Of a DNA stretch of 64,000 nt, positions 45,213 through 57,636 are shown piece by piece. Position numbers and translations under genes: made by a program. Numbering within the stretch: position 1 is the first letter of the stretch; the number at the start of each line of letters is the position of its first letter. Under the pieces are notes generated by a model. That model had not been told where the DNA came from. It did no database searches and saw only the letters and a list, made by a program, of their open reading frames with translations. Location: positions 13,970,975 to 14,034,974 of the forward strand of contig CM025850.1 of assembly GCA_003952965.2 (NCBI GenBank), in the 5' to 3' direction. The stretch is from Morella rubra. Lineage: Eukaryota; Streptophyta; Magnoliopsida; Fagales; Myricaceae.

Positions 45213-45469
45213 CCTCTTCTGGTACTTCCCCAGCACTACTAGATCATGTTTTACATGTAAAAATAGTACAATTTTTCTCTTCAATGCAGAAGCAATATTC
45301 GATATTAATTGAATCGTTTCTTCTCCCTACTCCTGATTATGCATGCAAATGATCTTGACATGCTCCATTTGTCCATTGCGGGTAGAATAGTTCTATGAAG
45401 AATTACAACTTTTTATGGGGTCTCTTCGTTACTTGCAAAAAGTTAAAGAAGAGGTAGCAAGCAAGAAGT

Positions 45470-45475
45470 AATAAA
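45470..45475 (+). promoter_or_regulatory. Candidate poly(A) signal
   Basis: AATAAA lies about 260 bp after the stop codon of the DUF1279 gene, before the sequence quality appears to change near 45570. Confidence 0.4.
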
Positions 45476-45569
45476 GACAAGAATTGTAATTAATATGCAC
45501 AATTCTGTACATAAATCCGTATATCCTTCTCTTGTTTTTTTCAGATGTTTTTGAGTCTAAATGTATTAC

Positions 45570-48110
45570 CACTTATGTATGACATAGATTAACCATCGAC
45601 TAAAAATACGATATACTCCGCGTACATACGTGACACTTAGCAATAACGCTAACATTCTTCCATCCATAGTTAGACTTTCCAACAACTCCGGAAAATTTTT
45701 ATATAGCGTCTCAGGGATGCTAGTTGACAAAGTGGGTTGTGGAAACAGTTATTTGTAATCCACATACTCAATAAACCAAGCTCCTTTTTATTAAGCTATA
45801 TCTCACAATCTTAATGAGACATACTTACGTTTTTAGTGTCAATATATCTCTGAAGGGAAGTTAGTCAGGTAGCTTACGTGTTACCATAAGAGGTAACCCT
45901 TCTCTGTAAGTGTTAGGTAGTTGGCTTTGTCTGTAGAGTATAGGTTATCTGTTGGACCGTCTGTTTTCCCGTGTGAGAGTTGTGGTAACAAACTGTATTA
46001 GTGCTTTAAAATAGATGATTCGCAGTCGAGTGGAATATTTACATGCAATAATATATGTGCACTCTCCCATTCTACCCAGCTTACCATAAAGAGTCAAGGA
46101 ATTATGATACACTCGCTAATGCAAAAGGATCTTAGAGACACAGTAAATAGTTGATCCCAAAATAGAAAGAAGACAGGAGGCAGAAATGTTGATTAACTTG
46201 AAGGTGACGATAGATAATGACGCCAGAATAGAGTGTTTTATGTTGTTACGTTACTTGGAGTACTCCAATGTATGTCGGTTGGATGAACCTGGCTCAACTT
46301 GATTTCAATTCAGCTCTGACTATTGAGCTCCATGTCTTTCAATTCCTCTAGAAGTGCAAATGATTCTTGGTAACGTTTAAAAATGATATACGAGCTTAGT
46401 GTTGAGTTCTCTCTTTTGTCTACATCTGTTAGTTAGTCCCTGAGGATAATGTCATAGAGAAGAACGCTCGTAGAAAACATACATTCTCGCTTCTAATAAG
46501 ATTGGACCAACTATTGTGTCTATTAGTGCATTATTTTTCTTTATGTATCCTTTGTTTTGTTTTTAATCCTTATGGATATTTGATGATATTTGATGTGAAC
46601 TAGGTGTGATAGAAACTCACCGCTCGTGCAAGCGTATCTTATATTTTACAAGTTTTATATTTTTTTTCATCATTCTCGTGAAATCTTGAGCTATTCTTCA
46701 GTCACTTGAATTTTCATCTTCACTCGCTTATTGTCGAGAAATATATTGGCAGGTAAATCGATGAGAGGGAGAGCTGTAATTACTAAATATTGTCGCTAAT
46801 TGGTTCTGTTGATAATCATTTTTTTTTTATCTCCACTAAACAGAATAAAAACATTTACAAGAGATTGAAGCTTCGATCTTATAAAGTTAAATGATAGAAG
46901 CTTTAACTTATAGCAATATCAGATGCTCTGAGGAAACGAGGTGAACATCTCAGTTGATGCGTTTTTCTACTACATCCCACAGCGTACGATCCTGGGCAGG
47001 CTACGATTTTGAACGATACCTCGAGCATTGGATATATAGCCTTAAATTTGCAGCTTGTAGCTCTACTTGTCTTCTCTGTCGCGTTTTCATCGTGCGAGGG
47101 TGTAACCTTGTGTGAGTCTCTCGCAGTGACTCCATCGCGCGCCTTATTGCTTGAATATAATAGGTATCTCATTTAAATGAGTCGCTAGAACTGTAAAAGA
47201 TTTTCGAGTAAGGTGGAAGCGTAAAATGTTGGAGACGTGTTCTCTACATCGCCATGTTCGATCTCCTTCTATCAATTCCTTTTCTTTCTCATAATTTGAC
47301 AAACTGTATGATATCGAGTGTTTCGTTAGGCTTTGATGTGTAGAGGCTAGTTTGCAGAGAAGTGCTAGAGAGGAGTGCAGATTATGCTGATTTCCTCGGC
47401 GGTGTTCACTCAGTCATTTAGGTACTACTGCCATTTATTATTTGTACAGAGACGTGCTAAGAAGAGGACCCAGAAGCCTCTAATTGCTGCTACTGACTAC
47501 AGAAATAGTCGACTAATGATCTTATACTCAATCAAGGGAATTTTCAAAAAGTCACATATTTTTGCTGACCAAGGTTAAAACCGTCTACGGGAAGCCCATG
47601 TGTTAGGATCATGTCGCACAGGTACTCATCTCTTCAACATTATACTCTGTCTCATCGCTCTGCTGTGCGTATAGTCAACAGTCATCTGGATAGCGGAAAT
47701 TTAGAGAGAACACAGCTACTGGTCATAATGTAGTGCATGAGTAAAGACTATCAAATGTCATCTCTCTTATTCCAGTCTTGTCTAGTACCTCAAGACATCT
47801 AACCTCATCACGATGCGTAGGACTGTGACATGCGCGATGGGTTAGCCATTGTGGAGCTTTAATTGCTATTGTAGACTTTATTTACTAGATAGGAGACAGT
47901 CGGTAATAAATTTATTTAAGGCAGACTTCATTAGATGAAGTTTTATTTGTAGGAAGAATCAAGTGAGGACGGTGGCCAATAAAGAAAGGATCTGAAAAAA
48001 GCAAGAGATTGTATATAATGACTACTGCATATATAAAAAGAAACCTCGAAGCAGAGTGAGGTAAGCCCTTATGATTCGTCGATCCAAGTTGTGACAAGAG
48101 AGATATCAGA
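45570..48110. other. Stretch of suspect sequence quality
   Basis: No coding exon can be read, although the C-terminal exons of the E2F gene on the minus strand should lie here, below 48235. The texture differs from the rest of the window: many CG dinucleotides in AT-rich context, broken homopolymers and frequent short CTCTC or GAGAG words. I infer uncorrected long-read gap filling. A genuinely degraded region is the alternative. Confidence 0.5.
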
Positions 48111-48234
48111 CTCTGAACACATTATGCACAAAGGGTAGATAAGAGCCGGCAAAAATGATTTCCACTTATGAACCCCAAAAGATCACAAGACAGAAGTGAA
48201 TGGAACTTAGCAGAGTTGAAAGGAGAAAATTTAC

Positions 48235-50121
48235 TTTTGGTTGTTCTCATCTTCACTGAGGTTCCTTAATCGTTCTTGCATTTCTCTGTGAAAAAGATTA
48301 GAAGCCTCAGCACATCAATGGTTGGATTAATAAAACCCATGCAATAGAGCAGCACTGGGAAGGGAATAGCTAGTTACCTTATTTGGTCATCTAATCTGCG
48401 CTCTTCAATGGAAAGGTTTTCAACTTCTGCCTAAAGATTGAATGAAGAAACAAATGAGGTGAAATCCTACACCGTCAGAATATTCAACCACTAGTTATGT
48501 TCATAATACCTACACGTGGAAGCTAAAAATGCTCTCTCCAATCAAATAGCATATTTGTAAATTAACATCCTCAAAAGAAACAATTGAACCAAACAAAACA
48601 AAACCAACAAGTACACACACACAAAGATTTATGCAGAGCCTGAGCAACCGTCGCATGCATGCCAATAGACAATTTCTCTATTCCATATACCTGTAGACTG
48701 GAATAGTTTTCATCCACCTCCCCTGGCCTTGAGACATCAAGCCCCCTAATCAAACAGCCAGCCAAACAGAATGAATTCTCAGTTGCAGTCAATAATCGGT
48801 CTTCACAATTTAGTTAACTTCATATTGACACCAAACTTTCATAAGAAGTCACGTAAAATATAATTTCCATACTTCAGCTGTCGATTTTCTGTTTTTTGTA
48901 GGTACTTCTTTTCTATGAGACCATCCTCCAGTATAGCATAGGCGAACGTTATGTTAATTGATCTAGTATATCGCTCCTGTTGAAACCGAGTGTAGAGACA
49001 TGAACATCTCAGAAGTATGATAGCGAACTTTACTAAAGAACTGAGGTATGTGTACTCTACCAGAAGAGATAATATCGGTTGCACCTCTCATATTTTTGCA
49101 GAGCTGGTTATAGATATTTTAAGATCAAGAGAAGAACCAATCTTCATATGTTTTGATCAGAGATTTGTCTGAACTTTTTTTGTTCGGAGGACTGAATGAT
49201 GAATTCATAGGAGATTGTTTGTCACTACTCAAACAAAGGAAGCTTAGCTCTGTTTCCCACAAACAGAGACTGATAAAGCAGTTCAGGCATGCTTTCTTTA
49301 AAATAATGAAAGATACAACATATAATAATTAAAGCAAAAAAAGAACATATAAAGTGGTTAATTCAGGTACCAAGCGTAGCAGCCCTTATTTCTAAACGAC
49401 AAGGACCAGCTGGAGTTTTGAGATTTATTGCCCGAAAGGGAAAAACCCTAGTGTGTGCACATTAAAATATGCGACTGTTGCATAATTTTTGTAATAGAAA
49501 TTTAATTATCCTCAATAATCGTAAAAATGATTGTGCAGTTGTATTAACGTGTGATGAGTGGCTTCTGGCTGAAGTAACCCTATCTTAATCGGGACATAAA
49601 TATCTGATATAATGATTTTAGAGTCATTATATTGAAATTACCTTATGATTGGTATCCTCGTAATCGCTTATTGATTTCTGTGAGCTGAAAGCAGGAAAGG
49701 TTATATCACAGGAACGATTTTAGAAGCTGCAACATGCTAACTGAAAAAGCAAAAAATGTGATGGACGAAGGCACAATTTGTAATCAAAATTACGATCGTC
49801 TTTAAGTCCTAAGGACTTGCATGCCACATAAATAATTAGCCAGTTGAGTGGAGTAAATTAACCAGTTAATGCATACGGAAACATTATGCTAATGCTAACA
49901 AACGATATAAGCTATGCTATATACTAACCAACATTTGAGACTGGAGTTTGAGGCCCAGATTTACTGCACTTGGTAACCCGTGATGTTTTATTTGCCTTTC
50001 CCCCTTTTACTGATACAGGTGTCTGAAGCACACTGTTACCTACTTGAGTGAACCCAGGACCCGTTGTTCTATTGCTAGAATCAACTTCATAATCTGCCCT
50101 GTCACTCTTCCGCTTTAATTG
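48235..50121 (-). CDS. E2F: E2F transcription factor (E2FA/E2FB-like), partial and interrupted
   Basis: Clean exons on the minus strand, 5' to 3', are 49929-50121, 48691-48745, 48378-48430 and 48235-48285. Phases join correctly across GT-AG borders. The first reads QLKRKSDRADYEVDSSNRTT and then TGPGF and QTPVSV, typical of the plant E2F N-terminal region. The next reads GLDVSRPGEVDENYSSLQ, then AEVENLSIEERRLDDQI, then EMQERLRNLSEDENNQ, the leucine-zipper/dimerisation region. E2F with DP activates S-phase genes and is held by retinoblastoma-related protein. The winged-helix DNA-binding exons should lie at 48800-49900 but are visible only as error-laden traces (48868-48985 and 49395-49470). The C-terminal marked-box and transactivation exons are not readable. 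Confidence 0.88.
48868..48985 (-). pseudogene. Error-laden trace of the E2F DNA-binding-domain exon (C-terminal part)
   Basis: The minus strand reads AILEDGLIEKKYLQKTENRQ in one frame. This resembles the E2F stretch V-L-E-G-I-G-L-I-E-K-K-L-K-N-R-I-Q, with a lost residue and extra bases. Words for R-R-I-Y-D-I-T are recognisable only with several insertions. It lies exactly where this exon is expected, between clean exons of the same gene. Confidence 0.55.
49395..49470 (-). pseudogene. Error-laden trace of the E2F exon preceding the DNA-binding domain
   Basis: On the minus strand TTTCGGGCAATAAATCTCAA and then ACTCCAGCTGGTCCTTGTCG match the expected S-G-N-N-L-T-P-A-G-P-C-R coding sequence. Extra A and T bases occur in homopolymers, and the sequence then loses similarity where Y-D-S-S-L-G-L-L should follow. 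Confidence 0.55.
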
Positions 50122-50950
50122 CTGTGAATATAAGCTCCAACATTATCTTTACATGAGCTCACACTAATAAAAACAATAGCCGAACGCCTCTCACATACTT
50201 CAGTGGAAGATTCACCCCATGACATGAATCCAACAGACAGTATTAATAAAATGACAAGAATTTCTCAAGCTCTATGTTACATATAAAACTTGCTAGCCTG
50301 GGGCAATCAGAATACAAGGAATGATTTACACACACAAAAGACATCATTTTTACAAGAGCTGTTTGAACATAATGCTCAATTTGGCGTACAGAATATGAGA
50401 GTGAAAGCTTGTCTTTCCAGCATCAACTTATGCTGAACACAGAAATTCACTAAGCCCTCCACTTTGATTGGACATAGAGTAATGGTAATTGCTGATACAG
50501 AACCATATCAGACCAAAGTCACCATGTTATGTTTGTCTTGAAATAGCTCCGTGCATCTACAGATCTAAATTGTCTCAGCTAAATTATACTAATCTCTAGA
50601 ACAGTTATTATATTGCTGAGATCTCAGTGCTAAGTCTCACTCAAAATGAGGCAGCAACAGAAAAATAATGGAAGATCGTTATGATTTAGTTGACATCACA
50701 GAAATATGTAGCCCTGACATCATAAAGGCATACACACACATAGGCCTTCTTCCCAGGCCAAACTCCATAGTGCATCAAGCTTCTGGATATAGCCTCGCAA
50801 AACGATCTATTAAATTACTAGCCCAGAGGATAGTTTTTATTATGCAGAAGAAAAAGTTTTTTATAAATAGGAACACTATAAGTGGCTTGGTAGGCCATTT
50901 ATGCTTTCACTTAGATACCATCTGGTCATTTATTCGCTGCTGCATAATTT
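50122..50950. other. Intron or upstream sequence of the E2F gene
   Basis: It looks like clean intron sequence. The 98-codon open frame at 50668-50964 has no motifs and is probably chance. Confidence 0.4.
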
Positions 50951-53040
50951 ACTTAAACAGGTAGTAGATTCTTCTGCCTCCATCGACGTGTCCTTTCGTG
51001 TGCCAATACTAAGTGCACTTAGTAATTATTATACCCAATCGCTTTGAGCATTTTGATATGAGAACGTTGTAGAGGGCGGCCTGTTATTGATAGATTCACA
51101 GACAGGGACCGTATTTTTCTCTTGTGTGGGTTGGCTATTACTCTTCCTTGATAACACCCAAAGGAAAGAGTACCTTCTTCTCTAACTGATAGGAGTGCTA
51201 AGCAGTCACTATAGCAGTCACTATATTCCATCCTTTGTCCTATCTTAGTGATGATTATCCGCACATGGTAGATATGAAGGTGCTCGAACGACTCTAAGAA
51301 TTCTTGCTCGCTAATCGCTTCTATATTTTGTCTAGATGAGGTGATATGAACGTGTCCTAATGTCTGAATATCCTATTCCTGTAAGCATATTAGTATAATA
51401 TTCTGTGAAAGAGACAAGAAAATTATTCTAGAAGCAAGGCTTAGAAGCGAATCTGTGTACGTCACATACGATACTTCGATATGAGTGTCTCGATGGCATA
51501 AGCCTCATATGAGAATCGTGTGAGACATTTTCTGCTCGTCCCAACATTTTACCCAAAGAAGTTATTATATATCACATTTCCATTCGAGACTCTCATAATC
51601 TATTAATTATTTGAATTGCCGTTGTACTTGATAGCACAAGGATTTGAATCTAGATACTATATATCCTAATTAACTAGCGGACCTTAGCAATGTAATCACT
51701 TGAACTTCTGTTCAGACAATTGTAACTCAACAACTATATTTCAGATAATTAGTTGTCCTCCAATACCTCTCTCCCTGGCACTGCTAAGAGTTTATAATTT
51801 ATTGTTCTAACCATACTTTTACTAGATGCTCATGGCTTCGATAGCTCTGTTTTCACCACTTGTATGAACCAAATGTTACCTCGCTAGGTCTGTGTGACCT
51901 TATTCTGCGAAGATAGATTATAACTCAAGATTATTATTAGCCACAAATAATTGACCTGACTGTGGCAAAAAGAAATATGTACACCACTATTTCATACATC
52001 TTGCGAGAATCTGTGATCAGGTGCGCGCCACAAATACGCTAAGTCATCGTTATTAACTCTCGGACAACTGAATTGTAGGCTGTAGATATATCCTCGGTAT
52101 CAAAGCTGGAGAATCAAGTTCATCAAAGGAACACTCAGTGATGTAGATATTTCTTAACCATCAGAAAGAGATACTCACCTACCCTCCACAATATCGCCAC
52201 AACTATGCGATATGTGTAGTGGTCATGTCATGAATAATAATTATCAAGTTCATGTGATAAAACGGAATAGTACTTGTAAGCCTAGGATAGTGCGATACTT
52301 CAAGACATTACTTAACATCAAAAGGAGAATCCATAACATTAATTATGTTAGACAAATTACTAAACTTTTCAAACAGACTGCCATTCAGTCAAGGAAATAC
52401 TGCGAGAAATTACACTCATCGATCATGTTGACGACTTACAACTAAGTTTCAAGCTTCCGAATGACAATTATGTCTGAATTATCAGAAGAAGACTCCATCT
52501 AGAATATTATCAAGAGACTTCTCACAGAGTCTCATAATAAGTTTTAATGCTGAAACAAAAATATATATGGTGAAAGCAAAAGGATCTCTCAGAATGCCCT
52601 CCTGTAGGAAGGTCAAACATTATAAAAAAAGAAATCTCAAAAAATATATAATTAGAGTGAATATTTAGAACGAACTGTGAGGTGTAATCTTTCTGAATTC
52701 CCTAAGGTACAATCTCATTTATTACAACGTAATGGAGATGTATTACTGATTAGTGACCAGTATTGGAGAATCAATCCTCGACTCTCTTACATAATTGTTT
52801 GAGAGAGTTACATAACTATTTATTAATTCAATTGTTAGTTGTTCATAATAGAATAAATGCACGCTCTAACAGTATTAAACAATTGCAATCAAAATTTTTT
52901 TGAGATGATGATTTAGTTTGAGACACCCTGACTTATTAGATTCCTCTCTCTCGAATTGAGTGATTATGATGGGAGATAGCAATGAGAAATAGTGTTGATG
53001 GAGATAATATAAGATCAAGTGTTGCAAAGTTCCTGCCTGA
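50951..53040. other. Stretch of suspect sequence quality
   Basis: No coding exon can be read. Same noisy texture as 45570-48110. It lies within the expected span of the E2F gene, between the clean exon at 49929-50121 and a noisy N-terminal trace near 54.7 kb. Confidence 0.45.
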
Positions 53041-53042
53041 AA

Positions 53043-53184
53043 AAGAGAGCTTTCACTGTAATCTCATTCCCATGAGCCAATTTCTGTAATAAAGATACAA
53101 GATGCTCAAAAGATATCTCTCATTTCGTGCAGGAGGATTTCTTCATGGCCCTGCCCTGCCTTCATTTATGTTTGTGAATGTGAA
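53043..53184. repeat. 142-bp direct repeat, copy 1
   Basis: Matches 57495-57636 without gaps and with only about five differences, from AAGAGAGCTTTCACTG to GTGAATGTGAA. Beyond 53184 the match continues only patchily and with many indels (for example 53463-53690 against 58358-58560). Confidence 0.8.
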
Positions 53185-54536
53185 GGGCAATGACTTCAGA
53201 TTAAATACCCAAAAAAAGAAAGATAGAAGACTTAAAGAAATAATGTAAATAAGAGTTTTAGCAAAGGTTCCGAGAGCACAACAGTTCATCATCAACAAAG
53301 ATTCCTGATATAAGAGATAAGATGTCTGTTACAGATTTCACTATATTGACCTCAATTCTTTTACATAGTTATGAATTGGAACTTAACCTGAATGCACACA
53401 CTGTTCTTTCAGTTATCTGCTCTAACTAATGGAGCGAGAGCAGACACCTCAAATTTTAAGACTCACCCATGGCTGAATAATTACTCAGTAAATCTCTATC
53501 ATAATTATCTAAAGCAGCATATAAGACAATGAGTACTCAGAAACATATAGTTTTAATGGGGAACTGTGGTCAACTGATATTATGATACTCACTAAGATTG
53601 TATGAAAGTGACGACAAAAGATAAAATCGCATCAGTAAGTTAAGACTATTAGCATTAATTATCTCATCATTAGAAAGCCACTTAAACTTGGAACTTACTT
53701 AATGGTTCTACCTCTATGTATCTCTGCTTTCTCTGACAAATAATATGATACCCAAATTAGTCTTCTCTGATAGAGGAATGTGCAGTTAAGCATTTTCATA
53801 TCAGCTGTTCAGTGGTATTGACACATTGAATCATAGAATCCAAATCTGACAGAGAATACAATGATACTATTAAGCATCCTCAGCATTTAACCAACTCAAT
53901 GGAATTTGTGTTTTCTCAAAAATCTTTTTACATTGAACCAAGAGCACTCACACACAACCCAACCACAATATAACCACGATACATGACTTAATGAAGACAG
54001 AAGAGGAGATACGAGCAAGACTATCTCTGATAATTGACCGATGGTTATCATATTTATCTTTATTTTAGTTGGATGTAAGTACCGATTTATTTGCGCTAGA
54101 AACTCAATGGACAATCACCCTGATCCCTCGATAAAGGTAGAGAAAAGGTTCCAAAGCCTGACGCTGTAAGCGATTCCAGATTTATACAATATAACCTTTA
54201 TCCTGCAGAGTGCTACCATTAAAACGCAAAACAGTTAATTAATAGGCTTGTACCTCCTCAGATTAATCCGATTAATACGATAATCCGACCTGAAGAAGGG
54301 GTGCGCTCTACTGGATTACACTTTCATTCTCACAAATATCCCTCAAACAGACGAACAACCTCCGCATCCGTAGGATCCATTCCTTGCCTAAAGGGCTATG
54401 ATTACACCCATGTGGAGTCTCTTCCTCACCATCTTCAACAAACTACGCTTATAACGCAGAATTAACGTCTGTCTCAAATTTTATTACTAATAAGAAAGAC
54501 CGAAAACAATCTATTATAATACCATTTACATTTCTC
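53185..54536. other. Suspect sequence, partly a noisy copy of 57.6-58.6 kb
   Basis: Anchors such as ACCCATGGCTGAA (53465 versus 58362), TATCTCATCATTA and CAGTAAGT appear in the same order in both places, separated by indel-rich sequence. No gene read. Confidence 0.45.
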
Positions 54537-54619
54537 TTACAGGCAGACTGTGTTATCTTCTCTAACTCGATTCGACTCATCGCTCATGTTGACTCTATGC
54601 TCCCAATCTGTACCACAGG

Positions 54620-54790
54620 AGAGGTAGGATCTCAGCCGAGCTCTCTCAAATTTGTGATAGTCTGCTGGAGCGCCGAACGGCGGGTCGTGTGAGAAGGTGT
54701 GTGCCAACTGCTTAGGCAAAATGAACATGAGAGGAGACGGCAGCTGCTCGCTCTCAAGCGGTTCTGCTAGCTCCATATGTAGTCTGCTCG
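54620..54790 (-). pseudogene. Possible noisy E2F N-terminal exon
   Basis: On the minus strand the reading LPKQLAHTFSHDPPFGAPAD followed by YHKF resembles the plant E2F N-terminus (R-Q-L-P-F-S-S-x-K-P-P-F-x-x-P-x-D-Y-H-R-F). It is in the right orientation and upstream of the clean exons. The weak match and the suspect local sequence make this tentative. Confidence 0.4.
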
Positions 54791-55019
54791 GGCGAGGAGT
54801 TTTTCTTGTCCGTCGAGTGCAATGAATACATGGTATTTTATGGTCTGGGTTCCAAGTTCGCCCGGAAGGTTCTCCACCCGTAAACTCGGAATATATATCC
54901 AAAAGATTGAAGAGAGGATCGATCTTAGTGATGGTTACTGCCGAAGAGAACTCGTCTGGGGGTTCAGATAGAAAGAGACAAGCGATAAAAGGGGTTATCA
55001 CAAACATTTAGTAGTTAAA

Positions 55020-55570
55020 GATTGTGAGAAGCCCATCCGCGAAATGTCGGCTTGCTGACTTTAGAGACTTGAGTGTGTTATATACGTATGGGTACTCACA
55101 TATTAATGCACGAATATGAGTTGGTCTGGGCAGGTGAATGTGCAATGACTTGGAAGAGATGAAAGATACGGAGAATTTTTACTGGGTTTTGGGCGAAGTA
55201 GCTGTGAGCCAAATATAAGAAGTATGTCTCGTGGAGAGAGAGGGACATGAAGCATGTAACCGAGCAGGATCAAATTACAACATACACAAAGAAGGAGGAG
55301 AAATTGTCCGGCTGTGGATATAGAAGAATAGGGGTGAGTAGCACTATTAAAATACTATACTGTCAAATACTATTCTGGATATATTATATAAGGTTCCGGA
55401 TCTATTTGATAAAAAAAATCGGAAGAGGAGGCTTTAGGTAGAAGCTGATCTGTAATTTGTGATGTGTTCTCCGTTAACCGCTTCTGTCGGCTTGTGGCTA
55501 TAATCCTATGTATGGTATCGTGGCTGCTTGTGCGAATCTTTCCATCAGTCCTCCATTCCAAAAATTCATA
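55020..55570. other. Suspect-quality sequence, no gene read
   Basis: Same texture as the other noisy stretches. Short open frames here have no motifs. Confidence 0.35.
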
Positions 55571-57250
55571 TCTCCCGTTTAGAGGTGAAGAAAAAGAATA
55601 TCCCCATAATCATTTCAAATAATCTCTATGTAGATTTGATAGGTAGTGTTAAAATATTTTTTGGAAACACTAGAATTCTCATCAAACTATGACACTTAAC
55701 CAAAGAAATACCGGATGATGTTAAAATAGTACTGAAACTCACAAATGACTCAATTCCCCTGTCCTGGGTGGTACTTACTAGAATATAAGTTTTTTATTCA
55801 GGATAGAATTGGAAATTCGTGGAAGATTTTTTGGACATATTATAGATTTTTTTGTGGGCTTTTTTTGGACATATTTTTTTAGGCCCTAATAAGCTAAAAA
55901 TGTTTTTGTAATTGAATTTTTGGAAGATTTTTCTATTATTCATCATAAATTAACAATAAAATGTAAACATTCATCCAAAATATAGATTCTAAATTAAACA
56001 TTCAAGTAAATTCTATATGTTATACTTTATTTTGAACTTTATTTAAAAAATAAAAAGAAAAAGAAATTTCGGTATTTTTTAGTTATTCATCATAAAATTA
56101 ACAATAAATGTAAAATATTCAAAAAAAATCTAGACTCTAAAATAAAAATTCAATCAAATTATATGGTATACTTTATTTTGAAGCACTAATTTTTTTTTTT
56201 TTAAAAAAAAAATTTAAGTAATTTTGCCGGAATTTTCGTTTTGATTATAAAAACTACCAAAAATGACTTATTGTTCTGCTTCCAGTATATGCCGGAACCG
56301 AATTTCAAAAATCAAAAGTGAAATCGGAAAATTCAATTCTTTCTGAAATTTTTGCCCACCCTTGTACTGAAAAACCTACAATTCCTTGATTAACAAGTAT
56401 AAAGGTAATTTATAGAAATTTGAGTCTTAAATAATTATTATCCTGCTTGTAATTACATAATATTATATTATGTGCGAATCGGAACCCCTTTTTCATGCAA
56501 AAAGAGAACTACACTTATAAATTTACAATTACTACCTCATTTATAATTTTACTTTCTTAAAGTATTAACCCTAAACAAGTTTCTTTCTAATCTAATATGT
56601 AATTGTTGGTATTGTGCCACACGACATTAACTCTTTCATCTATTTCAATTTTTAGATCTCGACTTAAGAGATAATTTGTAAAAAAATTGATAATCCGAGA
56701 GATCAATGGCCAAAGTTGATGGCTGGAGAAAAAAATTTGAAATGGAGTGGTAGTTTAGAATTGAAAAGTTTAATTTTTTGCATCAAAACCCTCTCTAATT
56801 TGCTATTCGAATTAGATGATCTAATTCGAATAGAGATAGACACATTCACATTCTTCTAGTCCTACAATATTTAATGTACTCCATATTAATTATTGAACAA
56901 TATATATCATATAACATTCAATGATTGTTGCGTTTATCTTTTTTTGAATTACACAAATCAATTTGAACAACAAATTGGAAAGAATCTCTATTTTAATTTT
57001 TTTTTTCTGGATACATTTTTTTATTTACTTTACATTTATTTCTGAATACAACTCCATCCGTATCAATCAAAAAGAATGGATAGAATTTATACTCCTAAAT
57101 TTGTATCTATTTAAACAAATAAAATCATCATGTTAGCCTTTGTAGTTTGTTACGAGAACGGTTCACTGAGAGCTCAGGATGCAGGCATATTTGGCGGTAG
57201 GGTATCAGACGCGTTGAGATGTAAAATTATGAAAATGCTCTACATGAAGA
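55571..57250. repeat. AT-rich intergenic sequence with a tandem duplication
   Basis: It appears cleaner than its neighbours. The segments 55934-56030 and 56084-56180 are direct copies, sharing TTATTCATCATAAA, TTAACAATAAA and TATACTTTATTTTGAA. The end near 56350-56365 contains TTGCCCACCCTTG, reminiscent of hAT-type termini, but no partner end was found. Confidence 0.45.
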
Positions 57251-57494
57251 AAGGAAATTGGTTAGAGTTTCCCTCTCCCTTCTAAATGAAGCTAAGTATT
57301 TTGTACATTGATTAAATTGTTTCATTTTTCTTGTAGATATGAAGCAACTGTTGTCAGAGAAATCATTGGAAGGATAAGCTTGGAGAGACGAATTTCAACA
57401 TTAAATATTTGGCCACAGAAAATTTGAATTGCAATAAGCCTGGAGAGGCCGACATATTTGAGTAGTATCTAAGACCCGAGTAAAATCTCCAAAG

Positions 57495-57636
57495 AAGAGA
57501 GCTTTCACTGTAATCTCATTCCCATGAGCCAATTTCTGTAATAAAGATACAAGATGCTCAAAAGATATCTCTCATTTTTTGCAGGAGGATTTCTTCATGG
57601 CCCTGCCGTGCCTTCATTTGTGGTTGTGAATGTGAA
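57495..57636. repeat. 142-bp direct repeat, copy 2
   Basis: Partner of 53043-53184, lying in a stretch that looks cleaner. It contains a polypyrimidine-rich TCTCATTTTTTGCAGG that resembles a splice acceptor on the plus strand, so it may include an exon start of the plus-strand gene ending at 63379. Confidence 0.75.

Noticed and set aside
54537-55007. 156-codon minus-strand open frame as an independent gene
   Set aside because: It overlaps a noisy match to the E2F N-terminus and lies in suspect sequence. The open frame itself is probably an artefact.
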